Below are positions 17,137 through 26,000 of a stretch of DNA of 64,000 bases, in pieces. The notes beneath the pieces are model-generated. The model saw only the letters and a list, made by a program, of their open reading frames with translations, made no database searches and was not told where the DNA came from. The position numbers and the translations under genes are program-made. The DNA is taken from positions 248,001 through 312,000 of the forward strand of contig NZ_CP081958.1 in NCBI RefSeq assembly GCF_019823105.1, read 5' to 3'. This DNA is from Halobaculum magnesiiphilum (GTDB taxonomy: Archaea > Halobacteriota > Halobacteria > Halobacteriales > Haloferacaceae). Position 1 is the stretch's first letter; the number at the start of each line of letters is the position of its first letter.

Positions 17137-18394
17137 CGTCGCCCCCGGACGACGCCCCCTCCGCGGCTGCGCCGTCCGTCTCCACGTCCCCTGGCGGGGA
17201 TTCCCCCGTGGCCTCGGGGGGAACGTCGTCGTCCGGGACTTGGGGCCAGCCCGACTCGGGGCGCCCGGACAGCTCGCGCTGCGGGAACGGGATCTTGATG
17301 CCGGCGTCGTCGAACGCCCGCTTTACCGCGACTGTCACCCGCGTGCGCGCCTTCCACATCTTCCGGGCGCTGGGGTTGCTGATGTAAAATCGCAGGCGCA
17401 TACCGATCGCGGAGTCCTCGAATCCGGTGAGCACGGCGTGGGGCTCCGGCGGAGACAACACGAGCTTGTGGTCCCGCATCGCCTCCTCGGCGACCTCGAT
17501 GGCCTCCTCGAGGTCCGTGTCGTAGTCGAGGGCGACATCGACGTTCAGGCGGAGGCGACCCTTCCTGGAGCGGTTGACCACGTCGGTGTCGGTGACGAGG
17601 TCGTTGGGGATCATCACGTACTCGTCGTCGAACGTCCGGATCTGGGTGTTGACGATCGTGATGTCGGTGACGACGCCCTCCTGGTCGTCGATCACGACCC
17701 AGTCTCCGAGCTCGAACGGCCGGGAGAACAGGACGACGAACCCGGCGAGCACCGCCCCGAGCGTCTGTCGGGCCGCAAGCCCGAGGACGATGCCGGCGAA
17801 CCCGGCGCCGACGAGGAGGCTCCCCGGATTGACGCCCCAGACGGCGAACACGACGATCAGCGAGATCACGTACACCGAGACCTGCACCACGTGGTGGGCG
17901 ATCTCGCTTTGGTGGTCCGACAGCGCGCTCTGCTCGCGTCCGATGTTTCGGATGGCCCGCTTGGTCACGCGGGTGATCAGGGTCGCGCCGGCGAGGATCC
18001 CGACGGTCAACACCGTCCGGGCGACGTTGCGGCCGGCGAACACCTCGCCCGGGAGCGCCGCGCCGACGAGCGACACCCCGCGCCACACGACGATGACGAA
18101 CAGCCCGAGCGCCGCAACCGTCGTCGTGATCGCGGTCGCCTGCGCCGACTCGACCAGCAGATCGCGGTCGTCGAGGCGCTCCTTGAGAACGGGGCCCGCC
18201 CGGCGGACGGCCGTGATCACGGCCACTAGCACAAGGATCGCGAACACGGTGGCCGCGATCTGCGCGCCGGTCGTCGGGACCGCCGACTGGATCCACGAGA
18301 CGAGGTCGGTCGCGGTCGACGCCGCGGCGTCGCCGCCGGGGACGCTCGGCGTCGCCGTGCCGCCCACCGGCTGTGTCGTTCCGTTCTGTGTCAC
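17129..18394 (-). CDS. MscS-family mechanosensitive ion channel
   Basis: A 421-residue membrane protein. The GTG start at 18394 overlaps the rsmA stop (GTGA). About five membrane segments precede the pore-lining helix LLVGAGFAGIVLGLAARQTL, which continues to GAVLAGFVVLFSRPFELGDWV, the MscS signature. The following beta domain has DQEGVVTDITIVNTQIRT and MIPNDLVTDTDVVN, then a soluble alpha/beta vestibule and a disordered Pro/Glu/Gly-rich tail of about 60 residues. It should release solutes on hypo-osmotic shock, a real risk for a halophile. Its place inside a translation/RNA-modification block is notable. Confidence 0.93.
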   Translation of the reverse strand: MTQNGTTQPVGGTATPSVPGGDAAASTATDLVSWIQSAVPTTGAQIAATVFAILVLVAVITAVRRAGPVLKERLDDRDLLVESAQATAITTTVAALGLFVIVVWRGVSLVGAALPGEVFAGRNVARTVLTVGILAGATLITRVTKRAIRNIGREQSALSDHQSEIAHHVVQVSVYVISLIVVFAVWGVNPGSLLVGAGFAGIVLGLAARQTLGAVLAGFVVLFSRPFELGDWVVIDDQEGVVTDITIVNTQIRTFDDEYVMIPNDLVTDTDVVNRSRKGRLRLNVDVALDYDTDLEEAIEVAEEAMRDHKLVLSPPEPHAVLTGFEDSAIGMRLRFYISNPSARKMWKARTRVTVAVKRAFDDAGIKIPFPQRELSGRPESGWPQVPDDDVPPEATGESPPGDVETDGAAAEGASSGGDDA

Positions 18395-19251
18395 TGTCCC
18401 GGACCGATCTCGCTCGTCTCGTGTGCCAGTTCGGCCAGCTCGGCGAACGCCGCCGGGGGGAGCTCGCCCGGCCGCTTCGAGAGGGTGTCCTCGTCGACGG
18501 CGTCGACGACCGCGTCGGCGTCCGCCAGCCCCGAGATGTGCGCCGTGTTCCGGATCGCGTTGCGAACGGTCTTGCGGCGCTGGGTGAACAGCGCCTTCAC
18601 GAACCGCAGGAAGAACGCCTCGTCGTCGACCTCGTAGTCGGGCGCGCGCGGGAGACACCGGACGACCGCGCTCTCGACGCGCGGCTGCGGGTCGAACGCC
18701 TCCGGCGGGATCCGCTCGACGATCTGTACGTCGGCGTAGTGCTGTGCCGACACCGACAGCCGCCCGTACTCGGACGTTCCCGGCTCGGCGACCATTCGGT
18801 CGGCGAACTCCGCCTGGAACATCAACGCCATCGGCCGTCTCAGCGGGAGCAGCCTGAACGCGACCTCCGAGGAGACGCCGTACGGGAGGTTCGAGACGCA
18901 CGCGGTGAACTCGGGGAGCACGACGTCGAGGGCGTCGCCCTCGACCACGTCGAGCGCGCCGGCGTCGACGGCCTCCGTGAACTCCTCGCGGAGGAACGCC
19001 GCGAGGTCGCGGTCGCGTTCGACGACCGTCACCCGGTCGGCGGCCGCGAGCAGGCGGTCCGTGAGCGCGCCCGTTCCGCCGCCGATCTCCAGGACGTGCG
19101 ATCGGTCGGCGTCCCCGGGGAGGTACCCGGGAAGCCGGTCGAGCACGCGGTCGTCCACGAGGAAATGCTGGTCGCGGTCGGGGTCCCCCCGGACCCCGGC
19201 GCGCCGCCGGAGGTCGTCCGGATCGCGGAACTCCGGGGTAGCGTCGGTCAT
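18391..19251 (-). CDS. rsmA: 16S rRNA dimethyladenosine transferase RsmA (KsgA)
   Basis: A 286-residue Rossmann methyltransferase. DQHFLVDDRVLDRLP near the N-terminus, the SAM loop HVLEIGGGTGALTDRL near 55, VEGDALDVVLPEF and the catalytic NLPYGVSSEVAF motif near 120 identify RsmA/Dim1. It dimethylates two adjacent adenosines near the 3' end of 16S rRNA in late ribosome assembly. The ATG at 19251 (MTDATPEFRDP) is preferred over an in-frame ATG 13 codons earlier because family members start close to it. Its stop overlaps the channel gene start. Confidence 0.95.
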   Translation of the reverse strand: MTDATPEFRDPDDLRRRAGVRGDPDRDQHFLVDDRVLDRLPGYLPGDADRSHVLEIGGGTGALTDRLLAAADRVTVVERDRDLAAFLREEFTEAVDAGALDVVEGDALDVVLPEFTACVSNLPYGVSSEVAFRLLPLRRPMALMFQAEFADRMVAEPGTSEYGRLSVSAQHYADVQIVERIPPEAFDPQPRVESAVVRCLPRAPDYEVDDEAFFLRFVKALFTQRRKTVRNAIRNTAHISGLADADAVVDAVDEDTLSKRPGELPPAAFAELAELAHETSEIGPGQ

Positions 19252-19372
19252 TACCCCCCGTTGACCGTCGGCGGCGGTAAATCCGTCCATTCGGTTCGAG
19301 CGGCGGACCCGGCCCGCGGGAGGGAGTCGCCGGTCGGACGGGAACGGCGGTCGGAAGCGATCGCCGCTCAGA

Positions 19373-20056
19373 TCACTTGTTCGCCGTCGGCGCGTCGACG
19401 CCGACGAAGATGCGGTACTTCAGGTCGTCGTCGCGCAGCTCCTCCATCACACGCTCGACGAGCTTCTCCTTCGGGCTGTGGAGCCCCGACACCCGGTCGC
19501 TCAGGTCCTCGAACGACTCGAAGGGGCCGCGCTTGCGCGCGTCGAGGACGTTGTTGCGCAGTTTCTTGCCGATCCCCGGGAGGAGGTTGAGCTGGTGGAG
19601 CCGCAACGAGATCGGCTCGGCGTCGTTGTAGAAGTCGACGAAGCGCCGTTCGTCGGCCTCGATGATATCCTCGACCACGTACTCCAGCTCCTGGCTCGCG
19701 CCGCGGTTGAGGTCGTCGTAGCCGACTCGCCGCGCACGTTTGATGCCGGGAGCGGTCTCCGGCTCGATCTGCACTCGGTCGTCGATGCCGAACTCGGCGT
19801 CGTCGGTCAGCTCGAACTCGAACAGCCGGAAGTCACGCTCGTCGAGCCCGTACGCCACCGCCGGGCGCCGGTGCTGGGGCCGGTCGTCGTCCGCGCGCCC
19901 GTGCGGGAGGTACTCGAGGACGTACGCGTAGACGGCGTCGTCCTCGATGCCCTCGGCGTCGTCCGCGCGGCCCTCGGGCTCGGCGGCACTCTCGTCGACA
20001 GCGTCCGCCGCGTCGGGTGGGTCGCTCGCCGTCTCGGGATCGCGCTCGTCGGTCAT
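19373..20056 (-). CDS. DUF655 RNA/nucleic-acid-binding protein
   Basis: A 227-residue protein with an acidic 38-residue N-terminal extension, then the DUF655 core VYAYVLEYLPHGRADD near residue 42, FELTDDAEFGIDDRVQIEPE, and a C-terminal helix-hairpin-helix: HQLNLLPGIGKKLRNNVLDA with GPFESFEDLSDRVSGL. DUF655 genes sit next to rsmA and rpoF in many archaea; a role in ribosome or tRNA processing is suspected but unproven. A clear TATA element lies 29 bases upstream of the ATG, so it can be transcribed independently of rpoF. Confidence 0.92.
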   Translation of the reverse strand: MTDERDPETASDPPDAADAVDESAAEPEGRADDAEGIEDDAVYAYVLEYLPHGRADDDRPQHRRPAVAYGLDERDFRLFEFELTDDAEFGIDDRVQIEPETAPGIKRARRVGYDDLNRGASQELEYVVEDIIEADERRFVDFYNDAEPISLRLHQLNLLPGIGKKLRNNVLDARKRGPFESFEDLSDRVSGLHSPKEKLVERVMEELRDDDLKYRIFVGVDAPTANK

Positions 20057-20080
20057 GCTCCGTGATAGGTTGCCGGAGGT

Positions 20081-20089
20081 GATAAAAGG
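20081..20089 (-). promoter_or_regulatory. TATA box for the DUF655 gene
   Basis: On the minus strand this reads CCTTTTATC, centred 29 bases upstream of the ATG at 20056, in the 102-base gap after rpoF. It suggests an internal promoter in the block. Confidence 0.6.
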
Positions 20090-20158
20090 TCGTCGCCGTC
20101 GTCGCGTTCCGACACCCGGAAGGACCGCGAGGCGGGCATCGCCGAGTCGGGGACCGCG

Positions 20159-20515
20159 TTACGCGTACTTCGCGACGACGTCGAGGATCGCGTCGAGCTC
20201 GTCGCCGTCGAGGGCGTACCGCTCCTGGGCGTACACCGCGCGGACCTCCGTCCGGTCGCGCGGGAGCAGGTCCGCGATCTTGTACGCCTGCGGTTCGTCG
20301 ACCTTCTCCAGTTCGAGCAGCTCCTCGACGAGTTCGAGCGACTCGTCGGCCTCGAGGAACGCGAACCGGTTGACGTGGTCGACGGCGCGCGCCAGTTCGT
20401 AGCGCATCTCGCGGTCCTCGTCGGTCGCGCGGTCGGCCTCGACCGAGCTGAGCAGCTCCTTCGCCTCGGAGACGGTGAGGAACTCCTCGCTCAGCTTCTC
20501 CTTGAAGATCGTCAT
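20159..20515 (-). CDS. rpoF: DNA-directed RNA polymerase subunit Rpo4 (RpoF/Rpb4)
   Basis: A 118-residue all-helical protein. It opens with MTIFKEKLSEEFLTVSEAKELL and ends with RYALDGDELDAILDVVAKYA; the middle has YELARAVDHVNRFAFLEADES and VDEPQAYKIADLLP. This is the archaeal Rpb4 homologue that pairs with Rpo7 to form the polymerase stalk, helping open-complex formation and RNA binding. It begins six bases after the L21e stop, so it shares the L21e promoter. The call is secure by sequence and order. Confidence 0.95.
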   Translation of the reverse strand: MTIFKEKLSEEFLTVSEAKELLSSVEADRATDEDREMRYELARAVDHVNRFAFLEADESLELVEELLELEKVDEPQAYKIADLLPRDRTEVRAVYAQERYALDGDELDAILDVVAKYA

Positions 20516-20520
20516 CGGGT

Positions 20521-20814
20521 CTACTCGGTCTGGGCCTTCAGGTGCGCGGGCTTGGCGAGGATCGTCTTCGTCTTGCCGCCGTCGACGATCTCGACCTTGA
20601 ACGCGGCGCCCTGCTTGCCGACGACGGTGCCGGTGTGGCCGTTGAAACGGGCGTGGAAGCGGCCGTCGTTGACGGAGGGGTCCAGCTTCAGGTGGACCTT
20701 CTGGCCCTCGTCGAACTCGGCGATGGCGCGCTGAGGGGGCGAGGTGCCGCGGTCACGGGGGTCGTTCGAGAGCTTTCCGCGCGTGCTGTGAAGGGGTCCG
20801 TTCGAACTCGGCAT
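20521..20814 (-). CDS. rpl21e: 50S ribosomal protein L21e
   Basis: A 97-residue basic protein. It starts at ATG 20814 ([20 protein letters not shown]), not the in-frame ATG four codons earlier, because the transcript should begin at about 20822. The core [20 protein letters not shown] and [20 protein letters not shown] is diagnostic for L21e, an SH3-like protein of the large subunit. It is the first gene of the L21e-RpoF-DUF655-RsmA-MscS-HemK2 block. Confidence 0.96.
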   Translation of the reverse strand: MPSSNGPLHSTRGKLSNDPRDRGTSPPQRAIAEFDEGQKVHLKLDPSVNDGRFHARFNGHTGTVVGKQGAAFKVEIVDGGKTKTILAKPAHLKAQTE

Positions 20815-20844
20815 AGTCGTGCGCACGTCTTCTCCTGTCGCGGG

Positions 20845-20850
20845 TATAAA
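20845..20850 (-). promoter_or_regulatory. TATA box for the L21e-rpoF transcript
   Basis: TTTATA on the minus strand, centred about 33 bases upstream of the L21e ATG at 20814. It is the cleanest TATA match in this part of the window and predicts a leader of under 10 bases. Confidence 0.7.
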
Positions 20851-20913
20851 TGGTGCGTTCCGCGGGCCGGTTGAGTCGAGTTCACACGCGGTCGCCGTGA
20901 TCGCGCGGATCGT

Positions 20914-21924
20914 TCACGCCCCGATGTACTCCTCGTTGATCTCCCACTCGCCGCGGTCGTTCTCGACGAGGTACTCGCCGTAGTAGGGGACACGGTCGGC
21001 GACCACCTCGCGGAACGCCTCGCGGATCTCGGGTTTCGTCATCTCGCCCATCGACTTGAGGTCGTCGTTGCGGTTGAGACAGCCCTTGAGATACCCCTCG
21101 TGGGTGACGCGTACCCGTCCGCAGTTGGCGCAGAAGTCGTCGTTCTCGACGGGGTCGACGATCTCCACCATCCCGAGCCCCGCGGCGTCCGGCGATTCCG
21201 CGGACGCCGCGTCGGCGTCTCCCACGTAGTAGCGCTTGCGGTCGTGCATCTCGCGGTGTTCGACGCGGACGGCGATGTCCGACAACCAGTCGTGCACGCG
21301 CTGGATGTCGATGTTCCACTCGGGCTTCCCGGTCAACTCGGGCATGTACTCGATGAGCTGGAGCTGGAGGCCGTCGTTCTCGGCGACGTGCTCGACCATC
21401 CCCTCGACGTAGCCGGCGGTGTGCTCGAACACGACCATGTTCAGCTTCACCGGGTCGAGGCCGGCGTCCACTGCACAGCGGACGCCTTCCAACACCTGCT
21501 CGTAGGCACCCGATTTGGTGATCTCGGCGAAGGCCTCGGGGTCGAGCGCGTCCTGCGAGACGTTGACGCGGTCGAGCCCAGCGTCGACGAGGTCGTCCGC
21601 GCGACCGGGCAGGAACGTCCCGTTGGTCGTCATCGAGGTCTCCATCGAGTCGGGCGTGCGCCGGATGATCTCCTCCAGGTCGTCCCGGAGCATCGGCTCC
21701 CCGCCGGTGAACTTCACCGCGTCGACGCCGAACTCGGCGGCGACCTCCAGAAATCGGACCACGTCGTCGGTGGACATCTCATCGTCCTGCGGGTCCATCG
21801 GCCCGCGCGTGTCCCCCAGCCCCTCGTTGTGACAGTAGACGCAGTCGAAGTTGCACCGGTCGGTCAGCGAGACGCGCACCCCGGTCACCTCCCGCCCGAA
21901 GTCGTCGACCAGCGGTGTCGGCAT
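20914..21924 (-). CDS. moaA: GTP 3',8-cyclase MoaA (molybdenum cofactor biosynthesis)
   Basis: A 336-residue radical SAM enzyme. The first cluster motif CNFDCVYC is at residues 24-31 and the second iron-sulfur site is CANCGRVRV with a third cysteine at YLKGC (Cys265, 268, 282). [18 protein letters not shown] is the SAM-binding GGE motif. It converts GTP to the cyclic intermediate of molybdopterin synthesis. The ATG at 21924 is used because the extra 33 residues of the longer frame include a palindromic operator region. The tail ends in Ile-Gly-Ala where many MoaA proteins end in Gly-Gly. Divergent from mrp, with two inverted repeats between them. Confidence 0.93.
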   Translation of the reverse strand: MPTPLVDDFGREVTGVRVSLTDRCNFDCVYCHNEGLGDTRGPMDPQDDEMSTDDVVRFLEVAAEFGVDAVKFTGGEPMLRDDLEEIIRRTPDSMETSMTTNGTFLPGRADDLVDAGLDRVNVSQDALDPEAFAEITKSGAYEQVLEGVRCAVDAGLDPVKLNMVVFEHTAGYVEGMVEHVAENDGLQLQLIEYMPELTGKPEWNIDIQRVHDWLSDIAVRVEHREMHDRKRYYVGDADAASAESPDAAGLGMVEIVDPVENDDFCANCGRVRVTHEGYLKGCLNRNDDLKSMGEMTKPEIREAFREVVADRVPYYGEYLVENDRGEWEINEEYIGA

Positions 21925-21976
21925 TATGTACCAACCTTCGTTCGAGCGTACTTGAACGTGTGGGGCGATCGGGGGT

Positions 21977-22002
21977 GAATGTAACCTCGAAACGTTACAT
22001 TC
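21977..22002. promoter_or_regulatory. Perfect 9-base inverted repeat, candidate operator
   Basis: GAATGTAAC (21977-21985), an 8-base spacer, then GTTACATTC (21994-22002). The arms are perfect complements in AT-richer sequence between divergent moaA and mrp, 53 bases upstream of the moaA ATG. The layout suits a dimeric regulator. No regulator gene is adjacent. Confidence 0.65.
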
Positions 22003-22005
22003 GAC

Positions 22006-22021
22006 GTATCTAAGTAGATAC
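22006..22021. promoter_or_regulatory. Perfect 7-base inverted repeat, second candidate operator
   Basis: GTATCTA (22006-22012), AG, TAGATAC (22015-22021). It lies three bases after the first repeat and about 43 bases upstream of the mrp TATA element. Confidence 0.6.
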
Positions 22022-22063
22022 AACGGTCGCCCACGTCCGGCGGGAGAGTGCCACGTGGGAAAC

Positions 22064-22070
22064 CCTTATT
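22064..22070 (+). promoter_or_regulatory. TATA box for mrp
   Basis: CCTTATT, 25 to 31 bases upstream of the ATG at 22095, in a GC-rich setting. Spacing fits an almost leaderless mRNA. Confidence 0.5.
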
Positions 22071-22094
22071 CGGAGCGCTCGCCGACGGCAAGCC

Positions 22095-23168
22095 ATGGAC
22101 GAAGCCGCCGTACGCGAGCGACTCTCGGGCGTCGAGGACCCCGACCTCGGGGAGGACATCGTCTCGCTCGGCCTGGTGAACGCGGTACAGGTCGACGACG
22201 AGGACGGCGTGATCCGGGTGTCGCTGGCGCTGGGGGCGCCGTACGCGCCGAACGAGACGGCCATCGCCGAGGGCGTCCGCGACGCGCTCGCGGAGGCCGA
22301 CTACGCGCTCGACATCTCCGCGAACGTCGAGTCGGACCTCTCGGAGGGCGAGGAGGTGCTCCCGAACGTGAAGAACGTCATCGCCGTCGCGTCCGGAAAA
22401 GGGGGCGTCGGGAAGTCGACGGTCGCGGTGAACCTCGCGGCGGGACTCTCACAACTGGGCGCGCGCGTCGGCCTGTTCGACGCGGACATCTACGGGCCGA
22501 ACGTGCCGCGGATGGTCGACGCCGACGAGGCGCCCCACGCGACCGATCAGGACACGATCATCCCGCCAAAGAAGTACGGGATGAAGCTGATGAGCATGGC
22601 GTTCCTCGTCGGCGAGGACGACCCGGTTATCTGGCGCGGCCCGATGGTCCACAAGCTGCTCACGCAGCTCGTCGAGGACGTGGAGTGGGGCGCGCTCGAT
22701 TACCTCGTGCTCGACCTGCCGCCGGGGACCGGCGACACGCAGCTCACGATCCTCCAGACGCTGCCGCTCACGGGCGCGGTCATCGTCACGACGCCCGAGG
22801 ACGTGGCCCTCGACGACGCGAACAAGGGGCTGCGCATGTTCGGCAAGCACGACACGAACGTGCTCGGCATCGTCGAGAACATGTCCGGGTTCGTCTGTCC
22901 GGACTGCGGCTCCGAACACGAGGTGTTCGGGAAGGGCGGCGGCAAGCAGTTCGCCGCTGACAACGACCTCCCGTTCCTCGGGGGGATCCCGCTGGATCCG
23001 GAGGTCCGCGCGGGCGGCGACGGCGGCAAGCCGGTCGTGCTCGACGACCAGCCCGGCGAGGTCGGCGACGCGTTCAAGATCGTCACGGAGAACGTCGCGA
23101 ACAACGTCGGCGTCGTCCAGCGCCGGACAGTGAGCCGACGCGCACAGGGGAACTCGCCGACGCAGTAA
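22095..23168 (+). CDS. mrp: Mrp/NBP35-type iron-sulfur carrier ATPase
   Basis: A 357-residue P-loop protein. Residues 1-85 form the MIP18/DUF59-like domain (VEDPDLGEDIVSLGLVNAVQ). The deviant Walker A GKGGVGKS is at 101-108, followed by FDADIYGPNVPRM and LDLPPGTGD. A CxxC pair (Cys268, Cys271, in GFVCPDCGSE) can hold a bridging Fe4S4 cluster. It is expected to load clusters onto apoproteins, and MoaA, encoded divergently, is a radical SAM enzyme with two clusters. The last 30 residues are variable. Confidence 0.93.
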   Translation: MDEAAVRERLSGVEDPDLGEDIVSLGLVNAVQVDDEDGVIRVSLALGAPYAPNETAIAEGVRDALAEADYALDISANVESDLSEGEEVLPNVKNVIAVASGKGGVGKSTVAVNLAAGLSQLGARVGLFDADIYGPNVPRMVDADEAPHATDQDTIIPPKKYGMKLMSMAFLVGEDDPVIWRGPMVHKLLTQLVEDVEWGALDYLVLDLPPGTGDTQLTILQTLPLTGAVIVTTPEDVALDDANKGLRMFGKHDTNVLGIVENMSGFVCPDCGSEHEVFGKGGGKQFAADNDLPFLGGIPLDPEVRAGGDGGKPVVLDDQPGEVGDAFKIVTENVANNVGVVQRRTVSRRAQGNSPTQ

Positions 23169-23274
23169 CGGCTCGGACGGTCACTATCGGCCGTACCGAC
23201 GCGCGACACACCAGTTTTCATGAGTGTCTGACGGAGTCGGAAAGTCATTAGCGCCGGGACCACAGAGGCCGAAC

Positions 23275-23574
23275 ATGGCCGACGACGAGGACGATCGCCT
23301 CCCCGCGGACCTCCGGGAGGACGACGACCCCGACTGGCAGCTCGCGCCGGACTCCGACGAGGGGTTCGTCGCCGACGCGGAGACGAGGGAGATCCTTCGC
23401 ACGGTCGCCGAGGACGTCCGGGGCGACTCGGGCGAGTCGAAGCAGCTCTCGGCGATCCTCTATCGCATCTCGGACCTGTACGACCCCGACGAGGACACGT
23501 CCCCGGAGGAGATCTATCTGAACGTGAGGCGGATCATGCAGATCAAGGAGAGAGGCGGGCTGAAACGGGAATAA
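23275..23574 (+). CDS. Conserved small acidic protein, function unknown
   Basis: A 99-residue acidic protein starting at ATG 23275 (MADDEDDRLPADLREDDDPD). The first half is disordered and Asp-rich. The second half looks helical: AETREILRTVAEDVRGDSGE, SKQLSAILYRISDLYDPDED and YLNVRRIMQIKERGGLKRE. I do not recognise a named family; the pattern resembles short conserved haloarchaeal proteins. It lies about 106 bases after mrp on the same strand and is followed by two hairpins. The start at 23224 is less likely because a TATA-like AAAGTCATTAG lies between the two. Confidence 0.65.
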   Translation: MADDEDDRLPADLREDDDPDWQLAPDSDEGFVADAETREILRTVAEDVRGDSGESKQLSAILYRISDLYDPDEDTSPEEIYLNVRRIMQIKERGGLKRE

Positions 23575-23636
23575 GAGCGGTCACGGTAGCGGTGCGGATG
23601 CGGTGCGGAAATCACCAGCAGTTGTTCCGCGAGTGA

Positions 23637-23655
23637 GGGCTGACTCCGTCAGCCC
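23637..23655. terminator. Hairpin with downstream T-runs
   Basis: GGGCTGAC, loop TCC, GTCAGCCC: an 8-base perfect stem in the gap between the 99-residue protein and cdc48, which converge. TTTT runs follow on the plus strand at 23669 and 23685, so it probably ends the plus-strand transcript. Confidence 0.5.
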
Positions 23656-23689
23656 GAACGAGGGGTCGTTTTGGCATGAACGGGTTTTG

Positions 23690-23728
23690 ACGGGGTTCGA
23701 GCGCGCCGGAGGCGCGCGAGGACCCCGT
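23690..23728. terminator. Bulged long hairpin between convergent genes
   Basis: Outer stem ACGGGGT/ACCCCGT (23690-23696 with 23722-23728) and inner stem GCGCGCC/GGCGCGC around a GGA loop (23701-23717). It lies 11 bases past the cdc48 stop on the minus strand. It may be a bidirectional terminator or a stable 3' end. Confidence 0.45.
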
Positions 23729-23738
23729 TAAAAGAGGT

Positions 23739-26000
23739 TCATTGGAACGTCCGACCCAGCTCCCGGTCCTGTTCCTCGCGGGGCTCGCGGTTCCGGAACC
23801 GCTGTTCGATCTCCTCGTAGCGCTCCTTGGTCTCCTCGGTGACCGAGGGGCTGACCTCGTCGAGCGCGTCCTCGAAGTGCGCCATCGTCACGCGGACGTT
23901 GCCGACGGAGTCGTCCACCTCCTCGGGCGACACGGAGGTGATGAACTCCCGCGAGGCGTTCATCGACGCCTCGCGGCAGACGGCCTCGATGTCGGCGCCG
24001 ACGTAGCCGTCGGTCTTGCGCGCGAGCTTGTCGAGGTCCACGTCGTCCGCCAGCGGCTTGTGCTCGGTGTGGACCCCGAAGATCTTCCGGCGCCCCTCCT
24101 CGTCGGGGACGGGCACGTGGACGTGGCGGTCCAGGCGACCCGGACGCAGCAGGGCGTTGTCGATGAGGTCCGGCCGGTTGGTCGTCGCGATGACGACCAC
24201 GTCCTCGAGCGTTTCGAGGCCGTCGAGCTCGGTCAGCAGTTGGGAGACGACGCGCTCGGAGACGCCCGAGTCGCCGGTGTTGCGGCCGCGCTCGGTCGCG
24301 ATCGCGTCGATCTCGTCGAAGAAGATGACGGTCGGCGCGTTCTCGCGGGCCTTGCTGAAGATCTCGCGGACGCCCTTCTCGGACTCGCCGACGAACTTGT
24401 TGAGCAGTTCGGGCCCCTTCACGGAGATGAAGTTGGACTCGGACTCGTTGGCGACGGCCTTCGCGAGCAGCGTCTTCCCGGTGCCGGGCGGGCCGTACAT
24501 GAGCACACCCTTGGCGGACTCCATGTCCATGGCCTCGAACACCTCCGGGTAATCGAGCGGCCACTGGATCGTCTCGCGAAGGCGTTCTTTCGTGTCCTCC
24601 AGGCCGCCCACGTCGTTCCACGTCACGTCGGGGACCTCGACGAACACCTCCCGCAGCGCGGAGGGCTCGATCCCCTTCAGCGCATCCTTCATGTCGGCGC
24701 TAGTGACCTGGATCGATTCCAGCACCTCGGCGTCGATCTCCTCTTCCTCCAGGTCGAGCTGCGGGCGGATGCGCCGCAGCGCGTTCATCCCGGCCTCCTT
24801 CGCGAGGCTCTCGAGGTCGGCACCGACGAAGCCGTGGGTCGTCTCGGCGTACTCGTCGATATCGACGTCGTCCGACAGCGGCATGTTCCGCGTGTGAACC
24901 TGCAGGATCTCGCGGCGCCCGTCGCGGTCCGGGACGCCGACCTCGATCTCGCGGTCGAAGCGGCCGCCGCGCCGGAGGGCTGGGTCGATGGCGTCGACGC
25001 GGTTGGTGGCCCCGATGACGACGACCTCGCCGCGCTCCTCCAGTCCGTCCATCAGCGAGAGCAGTTGAGCCACGACGCGGCGTTCCACGTCGCCGCCGGC
25101 CTCCTCGCGCTTGGGCGCGATGGAGTCCAGCTCGTCCATGAAGATGATCGCGGGGGCGTTCTCGGCGGCCTCCTCGAACACCTCGCGGAGCTGCTCCTCG
25201 GACTCCCCGTAGTACTTCGACATGATCTCGGGGCCCGAGAGCGTCTGGAAGTTGGCGTCGATCTCGTTGGCGACGGCCTTCGCGATCAGGGTCTTCCCGG
25301 TGCCCGGCGGACCGTGGAGGAGCACGCCCTTCGGCGGCTCGATGCCGAGGCGCTTGAACAGCTCCGGGTGGCGCATCGGCAGCTCGATCATCTCGCGTAC
25401 CTGTTCGAGCTCGTCGTCGAGCCCGCCGATGTCCTCGTAGGTCACGTCCGGCGTCTCGGCGCCGCCGCCGGCCGCGCCCTCGGCGATCTGCTCGGCCGGT
25501 TTCTCGGAGATGTCCACGTCCGTGGAGTCGGTGATGACGACGGTTCCGGAGGGGTTCGTCGAGGCGATCTTGAGCGGCACCGCCTGCGATCCGCCGCCCA
25601 TCAACCCCAGCCCAAGCGGGAACCGGATCGTCTGTCCCTGGGTGACCGGCTGCCCGGAGAGCTTGTCGCGGATCATTGAGCCGATGTTGCCCCGGACCCC
25701 GAACTGCTGGGGGAGCGCGATCGTGATCCGCTCTGCGGGCTCGACCTCGGCCGGCTCGACGGTCACGCGGTCGTCGATCCCGACGCCCGCCTCCTGCCGG
25801 AGCTGGCCGTCGATCCGGACGATGCCCGTGTTGTCGTCCTCCGGGTATCCCGGCCACACGCGGGCGATCCCGGTCGAGTCGCCCTCGATACGGATGTAAT
25901 CGCCGCCCGAGAGTCCGAGCTCGTCGGCGGCGACCCGGTCGATCGCGGCGAGACGACGCCCCGCGTCCTTCTGTTTCAGGGGTTTAACCGTGAGCTTCAT
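23739..26000 (-). CDS. cdc48: Cdc48/VAT AAA+ ATPase
   Basis: A 753-residue double-ring AAA+ unfoldase. Residues 1 to about 180 are the N-domain (double-psi barrel plus second subdomain). D1 Walker A GPPGTGKT is at 230-237 with Walker B IIFMDELD near 284; D2 Walker A is at 502-509 with VIFFDEID. The second-region-of-homology arginines are in [12 protein letters not shown] and [11 protein letters not shown]. It extracts or unfolds proteins using ATP, often feeding the proteasome. The ATG overlaps the stop of a small upstream gene by four bases (ATGA). The C-terminal tail ends [13 protein letters not shown] without a clear HbYX motif. Confidence 0.97.
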   Translation of the reverse strand: MKLTVKPLKQKDAGRRLAAIDRVAADELGLSGGDYIRIEGDSTGIARVWPGYPEDDNTGIVRIDGQLRQEAGVGIDDRVTVEPAEVEPAERITIALPQQFGVRGNIGSMIRDKLSGQPVTQGQTIRFPLGLGLMGGGSQAVPLKIASTNPSGTVVITDSTDVDISEKPAEQIAEGAAGGGAETPDVTYEDIGGLDDELEQVREMIELPMRHPELFKRLGIEPPKGVLLHGPPGTGKTLIAKAVANEIDANFQTLSGPEIMSKYYGESEEQLREVFEEAAENAPAIIFMDELDSIAPKREEAGGDVERRVVAQLLSLMDGLEERGEVVVIGATNRVDAIDPALRRGGRFDREIEVGVPDRDGRREILQVHTRNMPLSDDVDIDEYAETTHGFVGADLESLAKEAGMNALRRIRPQLDLEEEEIDAEVLESIQVTSADMKDALKGIEPSALREVFVEVPDVTWNDVGGLEDTKERLRETIQWPLDYPEVFEAMDMESAKGVLMYGPPGTGKTLLAKAVANESESNFISVKGPELLNKFVGESEKGVREIFSKARENAPTVIFFDEIDAIATERGRNTGDSGVSERVVSQLLTELDGLETLEDVVVIATTNRPDLIDNALLRPGRLDRHVHVPVPDEEGRRKIFGVHTEHKPLADDVDLDKLARKTDGYVGADIEAVCREASMNASREFITSVSPEEVDDSVGNVRVTMAHFEDALDEVSPSVTEETKERYEEIEQRFRNREPREEQDRELGRTFQ

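Noticed and set aside
21925-22023. 33-residue N-terminal extension of MoaA
   Set aside because: The added stretch includes the perfect inverted repeats, lacks conservation-like features and would put the promoter inside the gene; ATG 21924 gives the standard start.
23690-23728. CRISPR repeat or IS inverted end
   Set aside because: A single hairpin with no repeated copies, no transposase and no target duplication nearby.
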